Origin: Microtetraspora glauca
GTDB taxonomy: Bacteria; Actinomycetota; Actinomycetes; Streptosporangiales; Streptosporangiaceae
NCBI GenBank assembly: GCA_001570385.1
Contig: BBYL01000029.1
Coordinates: 1-64,000 of the forward strand
Length of the DNA: 64,000 nucleotides
Direction of reading: 5' to 3'
Below the pieces are notes generated by a model. The model ran no database searches. It had not been told where the DNA came from and worked only from the letters and a program-made list of their open reading frames with translations. A program made the translations under genes and the position numbers. This document shows, one piece after another, positions 16,223 to 24,085 of this stretch. Each line of letters opens with the position of its first letter. Positions within the stretch are counted from its first letter, which is position 1.

Positions 16223-16621
16223 TTGACCGCAGACACCCACCCGTCCATCGGCGATCGGACCCACGAGCTCATGGCGGCCCGCGACGACGCCACATGCCGC
16301 GTACGGGAAATCCTGGACCGGGTCGGCGACAAGTGGTCGCTGGCCGTCGTCGCCGAACTCGGCAAGGAAGGGCGGCGCTTCACGGAGCTCAAGCGCGCGG
16401 TTCCGGGCATCAGCCAGCGCATGCTGACCGCGACGCTGCGCGGCCTGGAACGCGACGGCCTGGTCCTGCGCACCGTGCATCCGGTCGTGCCGCCCAGGGT
16501 CGACTACGCGCTCACCTCGCTGGGGCGGACGTTGCTCACCACGGTGTGGGCGCTCATGGACTGGGCGCTGGAGCACATCGACGACATCGATCGGGCCCGC
16601 AGCGAATACGACGCCCGATAG
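16223..16621 (+). CDS. HxlR-family winged-helix regulator
   Basis: A 132-residue MarR-like winged-helix protein of the HxlR family. It has the typical CRVREILDRVGDKWSLAVVAEL start, then RRFTELKRAVPGISQRMLTATLRGLERDGLV (recognition helix) and a wing VHPVVPPRVDYALTSLG. The single Cys in CRVREI is the residue that senses aldehydes or thiol stress in some members. TTG 16223 is chosen because GGAGAGAA lies 5 bases upstream and the preceding in-frame sequence runs into the divergent gene. It likely controls the LUD gene, 114 bases away. Confidence 0.9.
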   Translation: MTADTHPSIGDRTHELMAARDDATCRVREILDRVGDKWSLAVVAELGKEGRRFTELKRAVPGISQRMLTATLRGLERDGLVLRTVHPVVPPRVDYALTSLGRTLLTTVWALMDWALEHIDDIDRARSEYDAR

Positions 16622-16859
16622 AAGGTCCTGAAGACCGCCCCGAAGACGGCCGTAGGCAACAACTCCCCCGATGCCGACATCCCGGGCACCATGCACGAGA
16701 ACCTGCTCACCGCCCTGCTCGGCCCGCCCCGCGCCGGGACCATCGCGTACGGTTCCACGCTGGCCCGATCCGGTGGTCGCCCTGGACATACGGCGGGCGA
16801 GGTCACCTGGCCGCGGATTAATCGATGGATTCGCCCTTTTCCCCTCTCGTACAGTCACC

Positions 16860-16889
16860 GGGGCACAACGTCGTCACAGGGGGCACAAC
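16860..16889 (+). promoter_or_regulatory. Direct repeat immediately before the RNA ligase-kinase gene
   Basis: The decamer GGGGCACAAC occurs at 16860-16869 and 16880-16889, exactly two helical turns apart, the second ending at the ATG. The inner G-run may also serve as ribosome site. About 45 bases further upstream lie an AT-rich GATTAATC palindrome and a possible TACAGT -10. The spacing suggests a protein-binding site controlling the RNA-repair genes. Confidence 0.45.
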
Positions 16890-18746
16890 ATGCGAGTCCA
16901 CTACCCTCGCACCCCGCATCTGCCCTGGTCGCCAGGAGCGACGACGGACGACGTGCGCGCCGGCGGCCTGTCCGGGCTCGTGGGACGCGAGGTCGTCGTC
17001 ACCGAGAAGCTCGACGGCGAGAACACGACCATGTATTCGGACGGGCTGCACGCCCGTTCCCTCGACTCGGCGCACCATCCGTCCCGCGCGTGGATCAAGG
17101 GCCTGCACGGCAGGATCGCCCGGCACATCCCGCCGGCCTGGCGGGTGTGCGGGGAGAACCTCTACGCCCGGCACTCGCTCGCGTACCACGATCTGGAGAG
17201 CTGGTTCTACGCCTTCTCGGTGTGGGACGGCGACCGCTGCCTGGACTGGGACGAGACCGTGCGCTTCAGCCGGCGGCTGGGAGTCCCGGTCCCCGCGGTG
17301 CTGTGGCGCGGTGTCTGCGACGAGCGCGCGTTGCGGGCCCTGCGCCTGGACACGGCGCGGCACGAGGGATACGTGGTACGGACCGTCGAAGGGTTCCGGC
17401 GGGAGGAGTTCGCCCATCGCGTGGCGAAATGGGTGCGTTCCGCGCATGTAACGACCGACGAGCACTGGATGCTCGCGCCCGTCGTGCCGAACGGCCTGGG
17501 CCCCGCCGCCGCGCTGTGGGAGGTTCGTTCGGGGGCCGGTCCCGCCGTGCCGTCGCTCCTTGCCGCGCTGGGGACGGCGATCGACGAGCTCCGCCAGGCC
17601 ACCGCGCCTTCCGTCGAGCCCGCCGTACCGGAGCGGGCTCTCATGGAGCGGGCCGAGGCGGCGGTCGCCGACGTCTCCGCACGGCTCGACGTGCTGGGAC
17701 GGTCGGGGGACGCCCGGCTGGCGGGCGTGCTGGCGGCGCTGTTCGACGACGCACGGCGGCCCTGGCTGGCGGCCCGGCTGGTGGCGCCCCTCGGCATGGG
17801 GCTCGCGCGGCGGGTCGCCGATCTGGCCGGGCTGCACGCCCGCCTGCGCGATCCGTACCCCGAGGAAGCGCGCAGGACCGGGCTGGTACGGCTGGCCGGA
17901 GCCGCCGACCTGGGCGTCCTGCACGCGGTCGCCGCCGCCGCCCTGGCCGGGTGCCACGACGACGGATCCCTCGCCGCGCGAGAGCAGATCGCGTGGTCGG
18001 AGCTCCACGCCGAGGACGCGGGGCTGCTCGGCGAGGCGCCGCTGCGCCCGCTGCGCGAGGGACTGCGCGCGGCGCTCGGCGGATGCGGCCCGTACGCGGC
18101 GGACCGATGCTGGGCCGAGGCCCGGGAAGCCTACGCACTCGGCCGGATCTCCTCACCGGAGGAGGCCGTGGCGGCGACCTGGCGGTGGCGATCGGGCGCG
18201 TTTCCCCGGCTCGTCATCATGGTCGGGCCGTCGGGCACGGGGAAGAGCACCTTCGCCAGGAACCTCGTCACCACAGGCACCACAGGCACCACAGGCAACG
18301 CCGGCACCGATGGAGGCGTCCGCCCGGCCACCCGCGCCGACGCCGTCGTCTCGCTCGACGACCTCCGTGCGGCCCGTGGATCCCGGTCCGACCAGCGGGC
18401 CAATCCCGCGATCCTCCGCGAGGGCCTGCACCTGCTCGACGAGCTGCTGGCCGGCGGCGGGACAATCGTCTGGGACGCCACGGCACTGAACCGGCGACAA
18501 CGCTCGCTGGTGCACGCGGTGGCCCGCCGTCGCGACGCGCTGACGACGCACGTCGTCATGCTGGTGCCCGACGGCGAGCTGGCGCTGCGCAACAGCGGCC
18601 GCGCGAACCCGGTACCACCGGAGGTGCTCTCGGCCCAGCTCCGGCGCTTCGCCCCGCCCTTCCCGTGGGAAGCGCACCGCACCTGGTACGCCGGGCCGGA
18701 CGGACGGGTCCACGACACCGCCGGAGCCCTCGACAGTACGGACTGA
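16890..18746 (+). CDS. RNA ligase-polynucleotide kinase fusion (RNA repair)
   Basis: A 618-residue fusion. The N-terminal domain (about 1-230) is an RNA-ligase-type nucleotidyltransferase: adenylated Lys40 in EKLDGENT (motif I), a GEN motif in the VCGENLY segment, EGYVVR near 165 (motif IV-like) and AKWVR (motif V). The middle (about 235-435) is alpha-helical with no known domain. The C-terminal domain (about 440-618) is an AAA/P-loop kinase with Walker A GPSGTGKST at about 445, LDDLR, and IVWDATALNRRQR, typical of polynucleotide kinases. Together they would phosphorylate a 5'-OH RNA end and join it to a 3'-OH. A 9-bp tandem repeat (18271-18297) adds Thr/Gly residues after Walker A. The ATG at 16890 begins the homology; upstream in-frame sequence is not conserved-looking. 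It is followed 4 bases later by its partner gene. Confidence 0.92.
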   Translation: MRVHYPRTPHLPWSPGATTDDVRAGGLSGLVGREVVVTEKLDGENTTMYSDGLHARSLDSAHHPSRAWIKGLHGRIARHIPPAWRVCGENLYARHSLAYHDLESWFYAFSVWDGDRCLDWDETVRFSRRLGVPVPAVLWRGVCDERALRALRLDTARHEGYVVRTVEGFRREEFAHRVAKWVRSAHVTTDEHWMLAPVVPNGLGPAAALWEVRSGAGPAVPSLLAALGTAIDELRQATAPSVEPAVPERALMERAEAAVADVSARLDVLGRSGDARLAGVLAALFDDARRPWLAARLVAPLGMGLARRVADLAGLHARLRDPYPEEARRTGLVRLAGAADLGVLHAVAAAALAGCHDDGSLAAREQIAWSELHAEDAGLLGEAPLRPLREGLRAALGGCGPYAADRCWAEAREAYALGRISSPEEAVAATWRWRSGAFPRLVIMVGPSGTGKSTFARNLVTTGTTGTTGNAGTDGGVRPATRADAVVSLDDLRAARGSRSDQRANPAILREGLHLLDELLAGGGTIVWDATALNRRQRSLVHAVARRRDALTTHVVMLVPDGELALRNSGRANPVPPEVLSAQLRRFAPPFPWEAHRTWYAGPDGRVHDTAGALDSTD

Positions 18747-18750
18747 GCCC

Positions 18751-21700
18751 ATGCGAACAAGCGAAGAGATCTATCACCGGGTCCGCTGGGATCCGCGCTT
18801 CGATCCGGCGCGCTTCGTGCTGGGGATCAACGTGCGGGCGGCCGCTCCCACGCGAGTGCCGCTGCCCGCGTTCGTGCCCGGAGGCGACATCCCCTGGCAC
18901 CGGATCATGTTCGTCGAGGCGGACGGCGAGGTGGTCTGGGATCGGGCCTCCGGCCTCGACCTCCTCGACTCGTCCCAGGCGGGCCGGGTACGGGAACCGC
19001 GCAGGTTGCGGGAGCCGTCCTTCACCGCGTGCGTGCCGTACGTGTGGGACCCGCTCACCGGTTGGAGTCCGGCCCCGGCCGTACAGGCGGGGATGCCCCA
19101 CATGCCGGGCGCGTCCGGGGCGCGCCTGCGTGTGCTGACCTGGAACACCCTGTGGGATCGCTACGACAGCGACCTGATCGACACCGCCGGGCGCAGGCCG
19201 CTGCTGCTGGAGGCGCTGGAACGGGCCGACGCCGACGTCATCGCGTTGCAGGAGGTCGAGACCGGGCTGCTCGACATGCTGCTGCGGGCGCCGTGGGTTC
19301 GCTCCGCGTACACGCTGGGCTCCGATCCGCGCGGCGGGGACGTCGACGACAGCGGGCTCCTCCTGCTCAGCCGCCTGCCCGTGCGGGAGGCGGGCCGGCA
19401 TGCCCTCGGCCCGCACAAGGCCATCGTCGCCGTCGCGGTGGAGTCCGCGGCGGGGCCGATCGTGGTAGCCGGCACGCATCTGACCAGCGACCATTCGGAG
19501 GACGGCCCGGCCCGGCGCGGGGCCGAGCTCGACCGGCTGGCCGAGGTGCTACGCGGCGTGGAGGGTGACGTCATCCTGCTCGGCGACCTCAACGACGGGG
19601 GAGGCGGGCCCGCCGACGTGCTCGGCCTGCGCGACGCCTGGACCGAGGTGCACGGGCTCGACGACCAGACGCCGACCTTCGATCCACGGGCCAATCCGCT
19701 GGCGGCCGTCTCCTCGCTCTCCGGCCGCGCGTCCCGGCTCGACCGCGTACTGCTGCGCGGTCACGACCTGCGGGCCGGCGCGGCGGTTCTGCGGGGCGAC
19801 TCCCCCGCGACGCCGGGCGGGCTGTTCGTGTCGGATCACTACGGCGTCGCCGTGGATATCGTCGCCGGCGAGAACGAGTACGGGCAGGGCACGCGGGCCG
19901 GAGTTCTCGACGCCCGGCCCACCGCGCGGACGGCGGTGGCGTGGATCCCGCCGGAGGAGCTCTGGCCCGCGATCCAGGAGATCCGCGAGGAACACGACCC
20001 CAAGGTCGGCAGGTGGCCTCCGCATGTCACGGTGATGTTCGGTTTTGTACCGGAATCCGATTTCGAGGAGGCGGCGCCTCTCGTGGCGGCCGCCGCGGCC
20101 GCGACCGCTCCGTTCACCGCACTGCTCGAAGGCGTGCGCGCCTTCCGTCACCGTGACGGCTCCACGGTCTGGCTGGACCCGGCCTCCGCCGGGCGTGAGC
20201 CGTGGGCGGAACTGCGCGACGCGCTGGAGCGTGCCTTCCCCCGCTGCCGGGGCCGCGCGGAGGGCTACACGCCGCACCTCACGCTCGGCAGGGCCCGCGA
20301 TCCGGAGCGCCTCATCGACGAGTGCGCGGCACGACTCGGCGGCGGGCCGGTGCGTGTCGACGAACTGGTCCTGTTGTCCCGCCGAGGCGAGGAGCCGATG
20401 CGGCCCCGGGCGACCGTCGCCCTGGGAACCGGCGACGTGCGCTGGATCACTGACAACACGCGTGAACCCGGCCCACACAGCCCGGCCGGGCGCGCAGGCG
20501 GGACTCCCGGCGACGTGCCACGAGCGGCCGGTCGCGGCCCCGGCGGACAGGGGACGGTCGAGGACATCGGGGTCCCCGGGGGACCGGCGGCGCGTGACGT
20601 CGTGGAACGGCTGCGGGTCTCGCTGGCCGGAGGCGTGGTCCACGTCGCCGGATCGCGCCGGCTGGGGTGCGCGCTGCCCGGTGCGGACCTCGACCTGGTC
20701 GTGGCGCTGCCCGGTGAGCCCGATCTCACGGACGTCGAGGCGCGCGTGGCGGCGGCGCTGCCGGAGGCGACGGAGACGCGGCGCGTGGTCGGCGCCCGGG
20801 TCCCCGGGCTGCGGACGCGGGTCGGCGGTCTCGACGTCGGTCTGGACGTCGATCTGGTCGTCGTCCCGACCGCCGGGATGCCCCCGGCCGAGGCGGTGGC
20901 CCGCCGTACCGAGCTGGGAGAGGAAGCGGCGATCGCCCTGAGCGCGATCAGCGACGCCGACGCCGTCCTCGCCGCCGTCGGCGTGGACGCTGCCGCGTTC
21001 ACCCGGCTGGCCCGTGAGGTGAAGGCATGGGCGAAGGCGCGCGGGCTGGACTCGGCTCCGTTCGGCGGCCTTCCTGGCCTGGCCTGGGCCGTCCTCGCGG
21101 CGCGAACGGTACGGGAGGCCGGGGATCTCCCGCCCGGCGACCTGCTCGGCCACTTCTTCGGCATGTGGGCGGCATGGGACTGGCGGCGGCCGGTCTGCCT
21201 GTGGCCGGAGGCCACCTCGGGCGCGGGGCAGGAGACACCGCCCCCGCCTGGCACGGCACCGGCCGGAGGGCAGGAAACGCCGCCGCGACCTGGTACGGCA
21301 CCGCGCCGAGGGCGGGAGACACCACCGGATGACGGCTGGGGCGCGGCTGTACAGATCATGACTCCCACGGCCCCGGTCCGCCTGTGCAGCGAGCAGGTCG
21401 GCACCGGCTGGCGGGATCTTCTGACGCGGGAGCTCTACAACGCCTGGGAGACCACGGAGGCGGCGGCGGAGGCCGGCCGCGATCCCCTGGCGGAACTGCT
21501 GTCGCCGCCGCCGTTGCATCGGCGGCACGCCGCGTGGGCCGTCGTGACCGTACGGGCCGGGCGGGCGGAGGAGTTCGGCGTGACGCTGGGGCGGGTCCGG
21601 GGCCGAATGCGGGCGCTGCTCGCCTCTCTCGAACGCGCGGGAATCCAGGACGCGCATGCCTGGCCCCAGCCGTTCGACGCCGGGCAGGGACGGGCCCGGT

Positions 21701-21843
21701 TCGCCATCGGGCTCGGGCGCACCCCGCCCGACGCGGCCGGGCTCGCCGAGCTGACGGGGCCTTGGTCCGCCGGACTGCGCGGGGTCGGCGTGGAGTGGGC
21801 CGAGTGCGGCGCCGTGCCGACGCTCGGCGGCGCTTCTCGATGA
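18751..21843 (+). CDS. Four-domain RNA-repair protein: MJ1316 (DUF504), EEP, 2H phosphoesterase, poly(A)-polymerase-like nucleotidyltransferase
   Basis: A 1030-residue protein with four recognisable modules. Residues 1-80 match the MJ1316/DUF504 fold proposed to recognise RNA cyclic-phosphate ends. Residues 126-372 form an EEP phosphoesterase with all catalytic motifs (LTWNTLW, ALQEVE, GTHL, LLGDLND, SDHYG). Residues 385-565 form a 2H cyclic phosphodiesterase with both H-x-T motifs (PHVTVMF about 425, PHLTLGR about 509). Residues 625-1030 form a nucleotidyltransferase with GS...ADLDLVV and a third acidic DVDLVVV, plus helical and C-terminal domains like those of poly(A) polymerase. A Pro/Thr/Gly repeat linker lies near 823-860. 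It could open a 2',3'-cyclic phosphate, remove the phosphate and extend the 3' end before sealing by the ligase-kinase. Start and spacing (4 bases) indicate one operon. Confidence 0.92.
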   Translation: MRTSEEIYHRVRWDPRFDPARFVLGINVRAAAPTRVPLPAFVPGGDIPWHRIMFVEADGEVVWDRASGLDLLDSSQAGRVREPRRLREPSFTACVPYVWDPLTGWSPAPAVQAGMPHMPGASGARLRVLTWNTLWDRYDSDLIDTAGRRPLLLEALERADADVIALQEVETGLLDMLLRAPWVRSAYTLGSDPRGGDVDDSGLLLLSRLPVREAGRHALGPHKAIVAVAVESAAGPIVVAGTHLTSDHSEDGPARRGAELDRLAEVLRGVEGDVILLGDLNDGGGGPADVLGLRDAWTEVHGLDDQTPTFDPRANPLAAVSSLSGRASRLDRVLLRGHDLRAGAAVLRGDSPATPGGLFVSDHYGVAVDIVAGENEYGQGTRAGVLDARPTARTAVAWIPPEELWPAIQEIREEHDPKVGRWPPHVTVMFGFVPESDFEEAAPLVAAAAAATAPFTALLEGVRAFRHRDGSTVWLDPASAGREPWAELRDALERAFPRCRGRAEGYTPHLTLGRARDPERLIDECAARLGGGPVRVDELVLLSRRGEEPMRPRATVALGTGDVRWITDNTREPGPHSPAGRAGGTPGDVPRAAGRGPGGQGTVEDIGVPGGPAARDVVERLRVSLAGGVVHVAGSRRLGCALPGADLDLVVALPGEPDLTDVEARVAAALPEATETRRVVGARVPGLRTRVGGLDVGLDVDLVVVPTAGMPPAEAVARRTELGEEAAIALSAISDADAVLAAVGVDAAAFTRLAREVKAWAKARGLDSAPFGGLPGLAWAVLAARTVREAGDLPPGDLLGHFFGMWAAWDWRRPVCLWPEATSGAGQETPPPPGTAPAGGQETPPRPGTAPRRGRETPPDDGWGAAVQIMTPTAPVRLCSEQVGTGWRDLLTRELYNAWETTEAAAEAGRDPLAELLSPPPLHRRHAAWAVVTVRAGRAEEFGVTLGRVRGRMRALLASLERAGIQDAHAWPQPFDAGQGRARFAIGLGRTPPDAAGLAELTGPWSAGLRGVGVEWAECGAVPTLGGASR

Positions 21844-21891
21844 TCGAGGGCAGGTTCAAGGCCGCCCGGACGGCGGGTGGTGGGTGTGCCG

Positions 21892-22902
21892 TCAGCGGAG
21901 CAGTTCCACCGAGCGGGCGGCGGCATGGAGGAAGACTGGATCGCCGGTCCTCGTGTGCTGGCGGAGCGCCGCCTCGGTCAGCTTGATGGCGTGGGCGTCG
22001 CCGGTCTCGGCGGCCCTCCCGGCCAGCTCGCCCGGCGCCGGAGGGTCATCGGAGGGAAGCGGCTCGACCGTGCCCTGATACGCGAAGCCGCTGTACAGCG
22101 CGGCGGCCACCTGCCACAGGGCGTCGTACGTGGGCCGCCAGAGCTCCTTGGGCAGGTGGTCCAGCACCGACGACACCGCCACCGGCGCCGTCACCGCGTG
22201 GATGAAGTCGATCGGCGCGTGCCTGCCGTGCGTCAGGAACACCCCGGCGAACACCCGGGTCAGCTCGGTCAGGTCGGCGGCGACGTCCGTGGGCGGGCGC
22301 AGCGAGGAGACGACTCCGGCGAACTCCGGCAGGTCCCGCAGGTGCGCGAGGTGCGCCACGATCAGCTCGGTCGGCGCCAGTTCCAGGATCGGCAGTACGG
22401 CGACCGCCTGTTCCAGCGTCCGCACACCGCCGGTCAGCGGCCGCCCCGGCAGTTCGACGTATCCGGCCGCCCAGTACGCCAGCGCCTGGGCCAGCTCGGT
22501 GAACCTCGGCGGGGTCTCCTGCTCGGCCAGCGCCCGGACGGCGTGCGAGGCGCGGATCACGCCGTGCGTCGCGCCCGCGGCCAGGCCCGGGGTGAGCCGC
22601 GGCCACCATTCGGCCAGCACCGCACGCCACGGGGCCTCGGTCAGGCGCTCAGTGAAGTAGGCGGTCCAGTCGCCGACCCTGCGCCGGTCGCCGAGCGCGG
22701 CCCGCCAGTCGGTGACGCGGCCGCGAGCGTCGGGCCCGCCGTCGAGCCGGGGCAGGTAGCCCGAGACCCAGTCGGCGATCGTCTCCGCCGCGCCCAGCCG
22801 TACCAGGGCCTCGGCGACCATCGGGCCGTGGTTGGACAGGCCGCCGCGGTACTCGGGTCCGGTGGGCGCCAGCCGGACCAGTGCTTCGTCGAGGTGATCC
22901 AT
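21892..22902 (-). CDS. Questin-oxidase-like protein (DUF4243)
   Basis: A 336-residue protein of the questin oxidase family. The N-terminus RLAPTGPEYRGGLSNHGPMV is the family signature, and further His-rich helices follow (ATHGVIRASHAVRAL, DFIHAVTAPVAVSSVL). In fungi a related enzyme opens the anthraquinone questin by Baeyer-Villiger-type oxidation; bacterial members are uncharacterised. It is divergent from an ArsR-family regulator, with matching palindromes between the two starts, so its expression is probably repressed by that protein. It converges on the RNA-repair gene. Confidence 0.85.
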   Translation of the reverse strand: MDHLDEALVRLAPTGPEYRGGLSNHGPMVAEALVRLGAAETIADWVSGYLPRLDGGPDARGRVTDWRAALGDRRRVGDWTAYFTERLTEAPWRAVLAEWWPRLTPGLAAGATHGVIRASHAVRALAEQETPPRFTELAQALAYWAAGYVELPGRPLTGGVRTLEQAVAVLPILELAPTELIVAHLAHLRDLPEFAGVVSSLRPPTDVAADLTELTRVFAGVFLTHGRHAPIDFIHAVTAPVAVSSVLDHLPKELWRPTYDALWQVAAALYSGFAYQGTVEPLPSDDPPAPGELAGRAAETGDAHAIKLTEAALRQHTRTGDPVFLHAAARSVELLR

Positions 22903-22912
22903 CGTTCTCCTT

Positions 22913-22936
22913 CTATATAGGGTTCAGACTATATAG
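22913..22936. promoter_or_regulatory. Two CTATATAG palindromes between divergent questin-oxidase and arsR genes
   Basis: The perfect 8-base palindrome CTATATAG occurs at 22913-22920 and 22929-22936, 16 bases start to start, in an otherwise very GC-rich region. They lie just upstream of the questin-oxidase ATG and about 25 bases before arsR. They could form both -10 elements and the ArsR operator. Confidence 0.65.
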
Positions 22937-22960
22937 TTCGGAGACGATACGCTGTCCATC

Positions 22961-23269
22961 GTGGAGACCGTGGACGCTGTGGAGACCGTGGACGTCGCGG
23001 TGCTTCGCGCGCTGGCCAATCCGGTGCGGCTCGGGATCGTGCGCAGGCTCGCGGTCGAGTCCGACATCTGCGCGTGCGACTTCACCAACGAGTTCTCCGT
23101 GAGCCAGCCGACGATCTCCGCGCACCTGAAGGTGCTGCGTGAGGCCGGACTGGTGCGTACGCGGCGCGAAGGCACCACCATCTGCTATTCGCTGGTTCCG
23201 GAAACACTGGCCGGACTCGTGGCCGACCTCCAGCAGCTGACCACACTCCAACCGACCTTCAGCGGCTGA
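22961..23269 (+). CDS. ArsR-family winged-helix regulator
   Basis: A 102-residue ArsR/SmtB regulator: ALANPVRLGIVRRL, then VSQPTISAHLKVLREAGLV as recognition helix and TRREGTTICYSL as wing. Cys37 and Cys39 in DICACDF fall where arsenic-type ArsR proteins carry their CxC metal site, so thiol or metal sensing is possible, but the third ligand is uncertain. GTG 22961 is the first of several in-frame GTG codons (22970, 22979, 22988); the exact start is unsure. The stop lies inside a 29-bp tandem repeat. It probably represses itself and the divergent questin-oxidase gene. Confidence 0.88.
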   Translation: METVDAVETVDVAVLRALANPVRLGIVRRLAVESDICACDFTNEFSVSQPTISAHLKVLREAGLVRTRREGTTICYSLVPETLAGLVADLQQLTTLQPTFSG

Positions 23270-23336
23270 CCGCACTCCAACCGGCGCCCAGCAGCTGACC
23301 GCACTCCAACCGGCGCCCAGCGGTTGACCGCGCTCC
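23237..23336. repeat. 29-bp tandem repeat spanning the arsR stop codon, about 3.5 copies
   Basis: Units at 23237-23265, 23266-23294 and 23295-23323, then a partial copy. The first copy is coding for the last residues of ArsR; the second begins with CTGA, which supplies the stop. The duplication therefore seems to have grown out of the gene's 3' end. Confidence 0.9.
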
Positions 23337-23361
23337 GGCGACGGGCCGGGCTCCGGGAGCC

Positions 23362-23727
23362 TCAGGCGCCGCCCGGCCGGCGGGAGATGCTCTCGAGGTA
23401 GGCGGCGGCCACCCTCTTGGGGACGGCCATCCGCCACGCGTCGATGACAATCTCCCGCATCTCGGTCGCGTCGATCGCCGCCATCGTGAGCTGGACCCAG
23501 TTGTACCGCTCATCGGACGGGCGCGGCATGTGGAACTTCCCGGGCTCGGCCGCGACGAGCGCCGCGCGCTCTTCCTTGGGGAAGGCGAACCCCATCGTCG
23601 TCTCGTCGGGCGAGATCGCGAGATAGACGATCCTGCCGACCCGGAACTTGATCCGGTCCCGTATCAGATGCTCCGAGGTGCGCGGCAGGGCCAGCGCCAT
23701 CCGACGCACGTCGTCGACTGTGATCAT
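23362..23727 (-). CDS. MmcQ/YjbR-family protein
   Basis: A 121-residue single-domain protein with the YjbR (CyaY-like fold) signature: ALALPRTSEHL at the start, KFRVGRIVYLAIS with the pattern for FG-type strands, then MGFAFPKEERAALV and a C-terminal helix AWRMAVPKRVAAAYLE. Members are described as putative DNA-binding proteins, though the cellular role is unclear. Start at ATG 23727 with GAGAGGG upstream; the long upstream extension is not family sequence. Confidence 0.85.
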   Translation of the reverse strand: MITVDDVRRMALALPRTSEHLIRDRIKFRVGRIVYLAISPDETTMGFAFPKEERAALVAAEPGKFHMPRPSDERYNWVQLTMAAIDATEMREIVIDAWRMAVPKRVAAAYLESISRRPGGA

Positions 23728-24085
23728 CTCTACCACCCTCTCTTGTTCGTACGGCTCAGCAGGACGCCTCCGGCCGGCGCGCCCGCCGGTCGGCGCGAGT
23801 ACGTGAAGAGCGGGCGCGGCACGAGGGCCTCGCCACCCATCATGATCGAGCGCGGGCGCGGCGCGGGGAGCGGCTTCAACGCGGCGGCCTCCTCCTGGGA
23901 CCGGGGGCCGCCGATCCCGTTCGGCGGCCGTGGCGACCGCCTGATCCCGCCGGCCTGGATGTTCTTCGAGATTCCGGGCAACTGACGACCGTCTTCCTGC
24001 GAACACACCTGTGTCAGGAAGCAACGCGGGCGCGAGCCGTACTCGGACGGTTCGACGGCCGCGCGTCGACGCGGGGGGCGGGACC
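23728..24085. other. 358-bp intergenic region
   Basis: No gene is supported. Short open stretches exist on both strands (for example a 48-codon plus-strand frame ending at 23985), but none has a convincing start, ribosome site or family. It must contain the promoters of the divergent YjbR and Rieske genes. Confidence 0.5.

Noticed and set aside
16691..16830. Short frame starting MHENLLTALLGPP upstream of the RNA ligase gene
   Set aside because: Protein-like at first but no ribosome site, no family and it merges into an out-of-frame shadow of the ligase gene.
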